A stretch of 64,000 nt of DNA from DASPWV01 sp046726375. Lineage in GTDB: Bacteria; Acidobacteriota; Vicinamibacteria; Vicinamibacterales; UBA2999. The stretch lies in assembly GCA_046726375.1 (NCBI GenBank), contig JBKPAJ010000181.1:1-64000 (forward strand), read 5' to 3'. A program made the translations under genes and the position numbers. Below are positions 41,912 through 48,872 of this stretch, one piece after another; position 1 is the stretch's first letter, and each line of letters starts with the position of its first letter. The notes beneath the pieces are model-generated. The model saw only the letters and a list, made by a program, of their open reading frames with translations, searched no databases and was not told where the DNA came from.

Positions 41912-42400
41912 CTAAGATGCTCGCGGCAGCGTTTGCTTTCGCGCGCCGATCGGTAAGCGAATCGTTTCTTTCGTAGTGCCGAGCACAACTGTGGTTCGTG
42001 TTGACGTGACGTGTGGGACGGCCGCGATCTGCTGCCGCAGCAACTGTCCGAGATGCTCTGCATCCCGCGCGCGCACTTTCAGCAGATAACAGTCGTCGCC
42101 TGCAACGTGGTGCACTTCGAGCACTTCCGGAATCCTTGCCAGCGCCTGCGCCGAGGGCTGCTCCGGACCATACTCGCTCGTTCGCACCGACACGAACGCC
42201 AGCAGCGGCAGTTCTGCGATATGCGGATCGATGGCGGCGGCGTACTCCCGAATGGCGCCTTTGGCTTCGAGCTTGCGCATCCGCTCGAGAACAGCAGAGG
42301 GCGCCAAGCCAACCGCCTTGGCGATGTCCGCTTGCGTAATGCGAGCGTTTTGCTGCAAAAGCTCCAGAATTCCAGCGTCCAGCTCGTCGATTATTCTCAT
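41912..42400 (-). CDS. Lrp/AsnC-family transcriptional regulator
   Basis: The 162-residue protein has the N-terminal winged helix of the family (LDAGILELLQQNARITQADI, AVGLAPSAVLERMRKLEAKG) and a C-terminal RAM (AsnC ligand-binding) domain with VLEVHHVAGDDCYLLKVRA and TRTTVVLGTTKE. The RAM domain binds amino acids and sets the oligomer state. Its position 15 nt upstream of an EamA exporter gene suggests local control of that exporter and autoregulation. The intergenic region to the divergent MFS gene could hold its operator, but I see no clear palindrome. Confidence 0.9.
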   Translation of the reverse strand: MRIIDELDAGILELLQQNARITQADIAKAVGLAPSAVLERMRKLEAKGAIREYAAAIDPHIAELPLLAFVSVRTSEYGPEQPSAQALARIPEVLEVHHVAGDDCYLLKVRARDAEHLGQLLRQQIAAVPHVTSTRTTVVLGTTKETIRLPIGARKQTLPRAS

Positions 42401-42559
42401 TTATCGGTCGTCTTTAGAACAATATACGGCCGACGCCCGGGGCAGACAATGAAAATTCGTCTACGCGGCCATCAAGCCGAATCATTCATCGACGTACATC
42501 GGTCGATCCGCGGTCTTCCCGCCCAAGCCGATCCGTGTGTCGAGCGCTGATCGCTGAAA

Positions 42560-43822
42560 ATGCGCGGGATGTTCGATTTTTTGCGGGAGGCGTCGCCGGA
42601 AGCCCGGCGAGCACTAGTGGCGGCATCGTTGGGCTGGCTGCTCGACGCGTTCGACGTGATGCTCTACGCGCTCGTGCTGACGGCGCTGATGGCGGACATG
42701 GGGTTCGATCGCCGGACCGGAGGACTGCTTGGTTCGGTCACGCTTGCCGCATCTGCCGCCGGCGGCATCATCTTCGGCATCCTGGCCGATCGTCTGGGGC
42801 GAACGCGCGCGCTCTCGCTGAGCATCCTGCTCTATTCCGTTTTCACGGCAGCGTGTGGCACCGCGACCAGCGTGACGCAGCTCGCGGTGTTCCGGATCTT
42901 CCTCGGACTCGGGATGGGTGGCGAGTGGGCGAGCGGCGCGGCGCTGGTGTCGGAAACATGGCCCGCGCAGCATCGCGGCAAAGCGCTGGGCCTGATGCAA
43001 TCGTGCTGGGCAATTGGTTACGGCCTGGCTGCCCTCGTCAACCTGATTGTGCTGCCGCGATTCGGTTGGCGCGCAGTGTTCTTTGTGGGCGTCGTCCCCG
43101 CGCTCTTCACGTTATGGATCAGACGTCGCGTTCCCGAACCGGACATCTGGAAGAAAGCGCGGACGTCAAGTACCCCAAGCCTCGCTGGCACTCCAAGCAC
43201 GCCCAACACCGTCACCCCGAGCACGCGAGGCACGCGAGGCACGCTCGGCACTCTGACCGTGGCGCTCACCCTCATGAACGCCGCCACCATGTTCGCCTGG
43301 TGGGGACTCAACTTGTGGATTCCTTCCTTCCTGTCATCCCCGATCGCGCAGGGTGGCGTCGGGCTCAGCACAGAAGCGATGTCGTGGTTCGTCATCGCAA
43401 TGCAGGTCGGCATGTGGTTCGGCTACGTCACCTTTGGCTTCGTCAGCGATCGCTTCGGACGAAAGCCCACTTACATCGTCTATCTGGTTGCCGCAGCCAT
43501 CCTCGTCTATGCCTACAGCGTGGTGAGAAATCCCGCGGCGCTCCTCGTCCTCGGTCCGTTCGTCGCGTTTTTCGGGACCGGTTACTTCAGCGGATTTGGC
43601 GCAATCACCGCGGAGGTCTATCCGACGGCGATTCGTGCCACGGCACAAGGCTTTACCTATAACATCGGCCGCCTGGCGAGCGCGGTGGCGCCCTCGGTGG
43701 TCGGGACGATGGCGCAAACGGGCGGCTTCGGCGCGGCGTTTACGCTCACTGCCAGCGCGTTCCTCATCGCGGTGGTTTTGTGGCTGTTTATTCCCGAAAC
43801 CCGTGGCCGTTCGCTCGCGTGA
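42560..43822 (+). CDS. MFS transporter
   Basis: The 420-residue protein has twelve membrane helices in two six-helix halves. The loop-2 motif GILADRLGRTRALSL and its second-half partner GFVSDRFGRKPTYIV are the MFS A-motif, and FLGLGMGGEWASGAAL is typical of the sialate/aromatic-acid/metabolite:H+ symporter group. The central cytoplasmic loop (about residues 195-235) is made of repeated Thr/Gly/Pro codons (TPSTPNTVTPSTRGTRG) derived from a degenerate DNA repeat. The substrate is unknown. The ATG at 42560 has no strong ribosome binding site. Confidence 0.88.
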   Translation: MRGMFDFLREASPEARRALVAASLGWLLDAFDVMLYALVLTALMADMGFDRRTGGLLGSVTLAASAAGGIIFGILADRLGRTRALSLSILLYSVFTAACGTATSVTQLAVFRIFLGLGMGGEWASGAALVSETWPAQHRGKALGLMQSCWAIGYGLAALVNLIVLPRFGWRAVFFVGVVPALFTLWIRRRVPEPDIWKKARTSSTPSLAGTPSTPNTVTPSTRGTRGTLGTLTVALTLMNAATMFAWWGLNLWIPSFLSSPIAQGGVGLSTEAMSWFVIAMQVGMWFGYVTFGFVSDRFGRKPTYIVYLVAAAILVYAYSVVRNPAALLVLGPFVAFFGTGYFSGFGAITAEVYPTAIRATAQGFTYNIGRLASAVAPSVVGTMAQTGGFGAAFTLTASAFLIAVVLWLFIPETRGRSLA

Positions 43823-43832
43823 ATGTCACGCG

Positions 43833-45044
43833 TCAGCCGACAACGTGCGGCTTCTGGTCGCCGATCAAGGACAACGTGTCGGAGGCAATCCGGAGGCAGT
43901 TGCGTCCTTCTTCCTTCGCGCGATAGAGCGCGGCGTCGGCGCGCGCCACGACTGCCTGGATATTGATCTCGCCCGGCAACGCTTGAGTGATCCCGAAGCT
44001 TGCCGTGACTGTAAGCGACTCGCCGGCCCACGGTATAGGCCGCTCGGCAATTTCTCTACGCATGGTCTCGGCCACCCGCCGGGCGCCGTGCAACGGCGTG
44101 TCCGGCAGCAGCACGAGAAACTCCTCGCCCCCGTAGCGGCACTTCAAGTCGGAACCGCGCAGCACGTCTTTCATGCGGCGGCCCACGGCTGCGAGCACGG
44201 CATCGCCACACAAATGGCCATAGCGATCGTTGACGTCCTTGAAGTGATCGAGGTCGAACATGATCATCGCGACCGGCATCTGGCTGCGCCGGGCGCGGCG
44301 CAGTTCGGCGTCGATGATTTCCATGGCATGCGCGCGCGTGGTGCACCCCGTCAACGCATCGCGCAGGCTGTTCTCCTTGACCTCGCGAAAGAGCTGCGCG
44401 TTTTTCAGCGACACCGCAAGGAGCGCAGCCGCCGCTTCGAGCGCGCGCTGTCGATCGGTCGCGAGCGGGCCGCCCTGGGGCTTGACGCCAAGCACGCCCA
44501 TCGGCGTCCCGCCGACGATCAACGGAAAGCCAATCGTGTTGCCGGAGGCCGTGGCACCTGGAGCGCCGCCGAGTAGGCGTTCGGCAATATCTTCGCGCTC
44601 GATCACGTCTTCGGCACCGCGTGTATCACCCATGAGCGCTTCCCATTCAGTGCCACGGCGCAGCAGCACCCAGATGGAATCGGTCGCGGCCACGCGCGGA
44701 AGGTATTGCTGAATGGCGAGCCGAATAGCGTCGTGATCGAGCGCGCGCGCCAGCGAATGGCCAAAGGCGATCAATTGTTCGAGCTCGAGCGCGTGCTCCT
44801 CCGCTTCTTTTTGCGCGGCGAGCGCGGCCACCGCTTGCGCCTGCATCTCGTGCCGCTTACGCAATTGGTGAAGCACGAAGATCGCAATCAACAGGATAAG
44901 GGCCGGGACAAGGGCGAGTCCCTTCTCCCGTTCGACCTCCCGCGCGTAGTCCAACAGCTGCGAGATCGGCGCCGCAAAGATCACGACCACGGCGGCCGTG
45001 AGGCCGGCGACGAGCAGCGCGTCCTGACGCCGGAACAGAGGCAT
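43833..45044 (-). CDS. Membrane diguanylate cyclase (GGDEF)
   Basis: The roughly 403-residue product has two membrane helices near the start (about residues 10-28 and 42-58), a coiled coil, a GAF-like domain (about 85-235) and a C-terminal GGDEF domain. The active site is intact as RYGGEEFLVLLP, with DLDHFKDVNDRYGH for metal and nucleotide. RGSD lies five residues before GGEEF and forms the RxxD product-inhibition I-site. It should make c-di-GMP. The ATG at 45044 has AAGGA just upstream; a GTG at 45158 is possible but adds sequence that does not look coding. Confidence 0.87.
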   Translation of the reverse strand: MPLFRRQDALLVAGLTAAVVVIFAAPISQLLDYAREVEREKGLALVPALILLIAIFVLHQLRKRHEMQAQAVAALAAQKEAEEHALELEQLIAFGHSLARALDHDAIRLAIQQYLPRVAATDSIWVLLRRGTEWEALMGDTRGAEDVIEREDIAERLLGGAPGATASGNTIGFPLIVGGTPMGVLGVKPQGGPLATDRQRALEAAAALLAVSLKNAQLFREVKENSLRDALTGCTTRAHAMEIIDAELRRARRSQMPVAMIMFDLDHFKDVNDRYGHLCGDAVLAAVGRRMKDVLRGSDLKCRYGGEEFLVLLPDTPLHGARRVAETMRREIAERPIPWAGESLTVTASFGITQALPGEINIQAVVARADAALYRAKEEGRNCLRIASDTLSLIGDQKPHVVG

Positions 45045-45212
45045 TTTCCTTGTGATCAGCGCTATCGGCCTGAGAATGACCGGAGCATACAATACAGACG
45101 GGCTGGAAATGGGAAAAGGCGATGCGAATTCGTAAAATTTCGTCTCCGAAATGCACACCGTTTGTCATCGACACGTGCGGTCGAGCGCACCGAACCCTCA
45201 CGAAGCAGCGGT

Positions 45213-45218
45213 TACAAT
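45213..45218 (+). promoter_or_regulatory. Predicted -10 box of the PCYCGC selenoprotein gene
   Basis: TACAAT ends 6 nt before the GTG at 45225. The spacer TGAGGC is too short for a leader, so the transcript is probably leaderless. Confidence 0.5.
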
Positions 45219-45224
45219 TGAGGC

Positions 45225-45719
45225 GTGCGAGCGATCAGTCTGGGTCTCCTCGGTTGGGTCGTCGGCCTCGCGATCGTCGCGGCGCAGGCGCCGGGCAAAC
45301 AAGCAGCTCCGCCCGCGCCGTCGGAGGCGGCGAGGTCCATCACGATGCCCCCCATTCCCACGCCTGGGTTCGCGTCCGGGCGTCCGGTTGAAGTGGCGCG
45401 TGCGGTTTACAAATTTGCCGGCGAGCATCCGGAAATCCTGAAATACGTGCCCTGCTATTGCGGCTGCGAGAGCACGGGCCACGGCCACAACGAATCGTGT
45501 TTCGTCAAGCGTCGCGATGCGAAAGGCAACGTGCTGGAGTGGGACACCCATGGCTATGGGTGAGCCATCTGCATAGACGTCGCGCGTGACGCGATGCTGA
45601 TGTACAACTCAGGTGCCGACGCCAGGGCGATACGGACCGCGATCGAAAAGAAGTGGACGCCGACGCACCAGACCAAAACACCGACGCCGCTGCCACCGGC
45701 AGCCGCGAAGAAGCCCTGA
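45225..45719 (+). CDS. PCYCGC-motif protein, probable selenoprotein (in-frame TGA at 45561)
   Basis: The frame begins with a signal or anchor helix (residues 1-20) and a Pro-rich linker, then a PCYCGC domain: VEVARAVYKFAGEHPEILK, YVPCYCGCESTGHGHNESCF. A TGA interrupts it at codon 113, after EWDTHGYG. The same frame then continues for 51 codons: AICIDVARDAMLMYNSGADA, a helical stretch and a Pro/Lys-rich tail ending at TGA 45717-45719. My recollection of the family (PF13798) is that it continues past this point with a cysteine before a CxxC-like helix. Here the TGA sits three residues before Cys, giving UxxC. A SECIS-like hairpin follows immediately, and the extended stop overlaps the kinase ATG as TGATG. 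A nonsense mutation is the alternative. Confidence 0.75.
45566..45602 (+). promoter_or_regulatory. SECIS-like hairpin after the in-frame TGA
   Basis: CATC-T-GCAT (45566-45574) pairs with ATGC-T-GATG (45594-45602), and CGTC (45578-45581) pairs with GACG (45588-45591) above a short internal loop. The apical loop GCGCGT begins with G and starts 18 nt after the TGA; both agree with published bacterial SECIS rules (about 16-37 nt, G in the first loop positions). The structure lies inside the coding sequence, as bacterial SECIS elements do. Confidence 0.6.
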
Positions 45720-47242
45720 TGACGGCTCGTGCCGGCGCGTTCGCCCGACTGTTCGACGGGGTCCGCGAAGGTGCTTACATCGGCACGATCGATCACGAGG
45801 CGGCGGACACGATCGCCGTCAATCCGTTCCTCAAGCAGATCCTCGGCTACACAATCGATTCGCCCGACACGGGCATCGATCCCTTTGCGGCCGCACGATT
45901 CGCCGATGCGAACGAACGCACTGCGTTCGTTTCGCAACTGCGCCGCGACGGCTACGTTTGCGATTATCAGCTGCAGTTGAAGCGACAAGACCGATCGTTT
46001 GTCTCGGTTGAAGTCACCGCGCACCTCGAGGCGGCGAGCCGTGGCAGCCGTTCGAGCCCGCTCGTGTACGCGCTCGTGCGCGACGTGAGCGAGCGCAAGC
46101 GCGTGGACGATCAGTCACGCGACTTGTATCGGCAGCTGCAGCAGGCAGAAAAAATGGCGGCGCTCGGCCAGACGATTTCGGGCGTCGCGCACGAATTGAA
46201 CAACCCGCTCGCGACCATTCTGTCGTGGGCAGAGCGCCTTGCCGAGCGGCCGTCGGACGACAAAACCCGCCGCGGCCTCGATGTGATTCGCAGCGAATCC
46301 GAACGCGCGGCCCGCATCGTCCGCAATCTGCTCACGTTCGCGCGCAAGCGTCAGACCACCCGGATGATGGTTGACCTCAACGACGTCGTCCGGGAAACGC
46401 TCGCGCTGCGTGCTTACGAGCAACGCGTCACCAACATCAGCGTGACGACGGCGCTTGCGCCGGCCGTTCTGAACGTGTTTGCCGACGCGCACCAGATTAA
46501 ACAGGTTCTGTTGAATCTCGTGATTAACGCGGAGCAGGCGATGCAGGCGGCCCACGGCGCCGGTTCACTGGTCGTGCGCACATGGCACGATGCGGATCGC
46601 GAGTCGGTAGTGCTCGAGGTCAAAGACGATGGACCTGGCATCGCCGACGACATGCAGGGAAAGATCTTCGATCCGTTTTATACGACGAAGGATGTCGGCA
46701 AGGGCACGGGCCTGGGTCTCAGCGTGGCATATGCGATCGTGCAGGAGCACGGCGGCCGCATCTGGGTGGCCTCGCAGAAAGGAAGCGGCGCGTCGTTCTT
46801 TGTCGAGCTTCCGGTCGGCGGGCAGTCGCTCCCGATCCGCCCGCCGCAGCGGGATCAGATTTCACTCGAGGCGTTTAAGGGATTTCGCGTGTTGGTGGTC
46901 GAAGACGAACCGGCGCTGGCGTCGGCAGTGGCCGACGCGTTGTCAGACTCCGGATTTGTCGTCGAGCGCGCGCAGGACGGCGAGGAGGCGCTGACGAGCG
47001 TCGCACGCAGCGCGTACGACCTCGTCGTCTGCGACCTCAAGATGCCGAAGCTCGATGGAATGCAGTTCTATCGCGCCATGGCCGCCGCGACGCCGCTGTT
47101 GGCGCGCCGCGTGATCTTCGTGACCGGCGCCGTCGCCGGCACCGATGCGGAGCGGTTCTTGGACGAGACCGGCTGCCGCTGGCTCGCCAAGCCATTTCGG
47201 CTTGGCGACTTGCTGCGCGCGGCACGCGACACCTTGTCGTAA
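45719..47242 (+). CDS. Hybrid histidine kinase (PAS-HisKA-HATPase-REC)
   Basis: The 507-residue cytoplasmic protein has an N-terminal PAS domain (about 5-125), a HisKA domain with the phospho-acceptor in GVAHELNNPLATI (about residue 160), a HATPase domain with NLVINAEQAM, DDGPGIADD and GKGTGLGLSV, and a C-terminal receiver domain with VVEDEP and the phospho-Asp in VCDLKMPKLDG (about residue 438). It lacks membrane helices. The ATG at 45719 overlaps the stop of the extended PCYCGC frame (TGATG), which suggests translational coupling and perhaps redox sensing linked to that protein. Its last 175 bases overlap the sigma-factor frame on the other strand. Confidence 0.9.
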   Translation: MTARAGAFARLFDGVREGAYIGTIDHEAADTIAVNPFLKQILGYTIDSPDTGIDPFAAARFADANERTAFVSQLRRDGYVCDYQLQLKRQDRSFVSVEVTAHLEAASRGSRSSPLVYALVRDVSERKRVDDQSRDLYRQLQQAEKMAALGQTISGVAHELNNPLATILSWAERLAERPSDDKTRRGLDVIRSESERAARIVRNLLTFARKRQTTRMMVDLNDVVRETLALRAYEQRVTNISVTTALAPAVLNVFADAHQIKQVLLNLVINAEQAMQAAHGAGSLVVRTWHDADRESVVLEVKDDGPGIADDMQGKIFDPFYTTKDVGKGTGLGLSVAYAIVQEHGGRIWVASQKGSGASFFVELPVGGQSLPIRPPQRDQISLEAFKGFRVLVVEDEPALASAVADALSDSGFVVERAQDGEEALTSVARSAYDLVVCDLKMPKLDGMQFYRAMAAATPLLARRVIFVTGAVAGTDAERFLDETGCRWLAKPFRLGDLLRAARDTLS

Positions 47243-48093
47243 GGCAGCACCACGGCACTCTCGGCGCGACGTTCGGCGGCGACCGGCACGCGGGTATCCG
47301 ACGCGTGCAGTGTCGCTTTTGCCATTTTCGGTTTCGCCTCGAATGCCAGGATTGCCGCGCGCAGCGAGTGAGCGGCAGCCGGATTCATCTCCGCACCCAG
47401 GGCGTCGCGAAGGCGCCGAATCGCGCGCGCATGCAACTGCGACACGCGTGATTCGTTCACGCCCAGCTCCGCCCCGATCTCCTTCATCGTCACTTCGCCG
47501 TAGTAATAGAGACCAATCACGCGGCGCTCACGGACCGGCAACGACGCAATGGCGGCACGTACGCGCTCCTTCACTTCATTCCGCTCGTACGCCAGATCCG
47601 GCCGCTCCGGTTCCGCCGGCACGAGAACCGCCGGTAACTGTGCTTCATCGACGTTTTCAGCGCAGGAGAGTGGCGAAGTCGATTCGATGGTGTTGATGCG
47701 GATGATGGTTTTGCCGAGCCGCTTTTCGTCGGAGCCGATCGCCGCGGCCAGATCGGCCAGCGACGGTTCGTGTCCGAGCTCCGCCCGCAGCTTCTCGCGC
47801 GCGGCTTCGAGCTCGCGGCGCACGCGACGGACGCCGCGCGGCCACGCGTCCTTGCGCAGCGCATCGATCATCGCGCCACGAATGCGGCGTTCGGCGAACG
47901 TTTCAAACTTGATCCCGCGGCCTTCGTCAAAGCGTTCAGCGGCATCGATGAGACCAATCACCCCGTCCTGAACGAGATCGCTGAGGTCGATCGAGTGAGG
48001 CATGGTCGACGCCATGCGCCGCGCCAACGCTTCAACGAAAGGAATTCCCGCCTCCACTCGCCCGTTCTTGGCGTAGCTCCGATCGACGCTCAT
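47068..48093 (-). CDS. FliA-type (sigma-28) RNA polymerase sigma factor
   Basis: The product has sigma region 2 (DLSDLVQDGVIGLIDAAERF, GIKFETFAERRIRGAMIDAL), region 3 (ELEAAREKLRAELGHEPSLA) and region 4 with the helix-turn-helix VTMKEIGAELGVNESRVSQLHARAI. These match FliA/WhiG-type sigma factors that drive motility or development genes; no flagellar genes are nearby. After region 4, at about residue 235, the frame continues for over 100 low-complexity residues to 47068, and its last 175 bases lie antisense to the kinase gene. The true C-terminus may be conserved only to region 4. The ATG at 48093 has GGAG 7 nt upstream. Confidence 0.85.
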   Translation of the reverse strand: MSVDRSYAKNGRVEAGIPFVEALARRMASTMPHSIDLSDLVQDGVIGLIDAAERFDEGRGIKFETFAERRIRGAMIDALRKDAWPRGVRRVRRELEAAREKLRAELGHEPSLADLAAAIGSDEKRLGKTIIRINTIESTSPLSCAENVDEAQLPAVLVPAEPERPDLAYERNEVKERVRAAIASLPVRERRVIGLYYYGEVTMKEIGAELGVNESRVSQLHARAIRRLRDALGAEMNPAAAHSLRAAILAFEAKPKMAKATLHASDTRVPVAAERRAESAVVLPYDKVSRAARSKSPSRNGLASQRQPVSSKNRSASVPATAPVTKITRRANSGVAAAMAR

Positions 48094-48177
48094 GTCTGAT
48101 CTCCGCCAGAGCCGGGGTTTGGGGGAGCCGGGATTCAGGCTGGTCAAGCGCTGGATTCCGCGCGCCGGTTCTGGTCG

Positions 48178-48231
48178 CCCGCCCTATGGCAACCTGAATG
48201 CCAAGGCTGTGCAGTAGCGTGGTAGGGCGGG
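48178..48231 (-). promoter_or_regulatory. Structured leader element upstream of the sigma factor
   Basis: CCCGCCCTA (48178-48186) and TAGGGCGGG (48223-48231) form a perfect 9-bp stem around 36 nt, within which TGGCA and TGCCA form a second hairpin. It lies 85-138 nt before the sigma-factor start. I cannot assign it to a known riboswitch class. Confidence 0.45.
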
Positions 48232-48399
48232 AATCCTTGGCGAAGAGCTAGCCTAAGTAGCTATACATTCAGGTAGTTACACAAATTTGCAGGGTGGGAC
48301 CGCGCAAAGGTGTCTTACTTGCCGTGGGGCAGAAACGCCAAGGTCTTGACTTTTACGCCGCAGCTAGCGTCAAGTTTTTGACGAGGCGATCACGGAACT

Positions 48400-48474
48400 C
48401 AACCGTAGATACAATTCTTGTCTCTACGGTCGGTTGCGTTTTGGATGGGACTGAAGGGCGACGATTGTCGCCCT
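48400..48474 (-). terminator. Hairpin pair downstream of the HTH gene
   Basis: CAACCGTAGA (48400-48409) pairs with TCTACGGTCGGTTG (48423-48436) with a bulge. AGGGCGAC (48455-48462) pairs with GTCGCCCT (48467-48474) around GATT. Both are 30-100 nt past the HTH gene stop; T-tracts are short, so termination is likely but not certain. Confidence 0.5.
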
Positions 48475-48505
48475 GAGCGTGCGGGCCTTCGAACGAAATG
48501 CGTAG

Positions 48506-48703
48506 TTATGCAGCAGTCGTGGGGCTGAGCGTGCGGCCGCTGCCGTCCGGTTGCCGCCACAGGGTATCCGTGAAAATCCGAATGCTGCCGCCGGCGGTGC
48601 GGACGTATTCCACTTTTCCCGCGGCAATCCAGTTGTAAATCGTCCGGCGGCTGACACCGACCATCTCACATGCCTTCATAATGCTGACCGTCTGGCGTTC
48701 CAT
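48506..48703 (-). CDS. Small MerR/excisionase-type helix-turn-helix protein
   Basis: The 65-residue protein consists almost entirely of a winged helix-turn-helix: VSIMKACEMVGVSRRTIYNW, then IAAGKVEYVRTAGGSIRIF with the basic wing. This matches the HTH_17/excisionase-BldC group. No integrase, att site or prophage gene is near, so a chromosomal regulator is likelier than a phage excisionase. An AGAGG site lies 5 nt before the ATG. It is divergent from the NtrC-type gene, with a 169-nt space between them. Confidence 0.75.
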   Translation of the reverse strand: MERQTVSIMKACEMVGVSRRTIYNWIAAGKVEYVRTAGGSIRIFTDTLWRQPDGSGRTLSPTTAA

Positions 48704-48826
48704 TTTGCCTCTCGTGCCTCCAGCCAGACTATCGGCCTCAGCCGCGGACGGTTTAGGCCAATAGATGCAACGGCGCGTATTTCCCTGGCAGAGGTGGTTT
48801 GCCAGTTTTGTAATCGCACTAATCGC

Positions 48827-48857
48827 TTGACGACAGTCTCCCGTGCGTCAAAACTAT
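48827..48857 (+). promoter_or_regulatory. Possible promoter of the NtrC-type regulator
   Basis: TTGACG (48827-48832) and AACTAT (48852-48857) are separated by 19 nt and end 15 nt before the ATG at 48873. The spacing is slightly long for a housekeeping promoter. Confidence 0.35.
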
Positions 48858-48872
48858 GGCGCCCTCCAAATG

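Larger units (their letters stand above)
48094..48505. other. 412-nt non-coding region rich in hairpins
   Basis: No gene is supported. On the sigma-factor side lie a GGAG site and the structured leader at 48178-48231. A more AT-rich stretch (48247-48295, with TATAGC and TTGTGT on the minus strand) could hold the sigma promoter. CTTGAC/GTCAAG followed by TTTTT (48345-48379) is terminator-like on the plus strand, and hairpins at 48400-48436 and 48455-48474 follow. Confidence 0.65.

Noticed and set aside
45561..45563. TGA in the PCYCGC gene read as an ordinary nonsense mutation
   Set aside because: The frame stays open for 51 more codons of sensible sequence, the position precedes a Cys, a hairpin follows, and the final stop couples to the next gene. 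It is still kept as the main alternative.
48178..48300. c-di-GMP (GEMM) riboswitch before the sigma factor
   Set aside because: A GGTTGCC-like segment and GC-rich stem suggested it, but the enclosed region is too short and the two-hairpin arrangement and conserved GCAAAGCC core are missing.
48506..48703. Phage excisionase marking a mobile element
   Set aside because: The HTH type fits, but no integrase, attachment site or phage gene is nearby.
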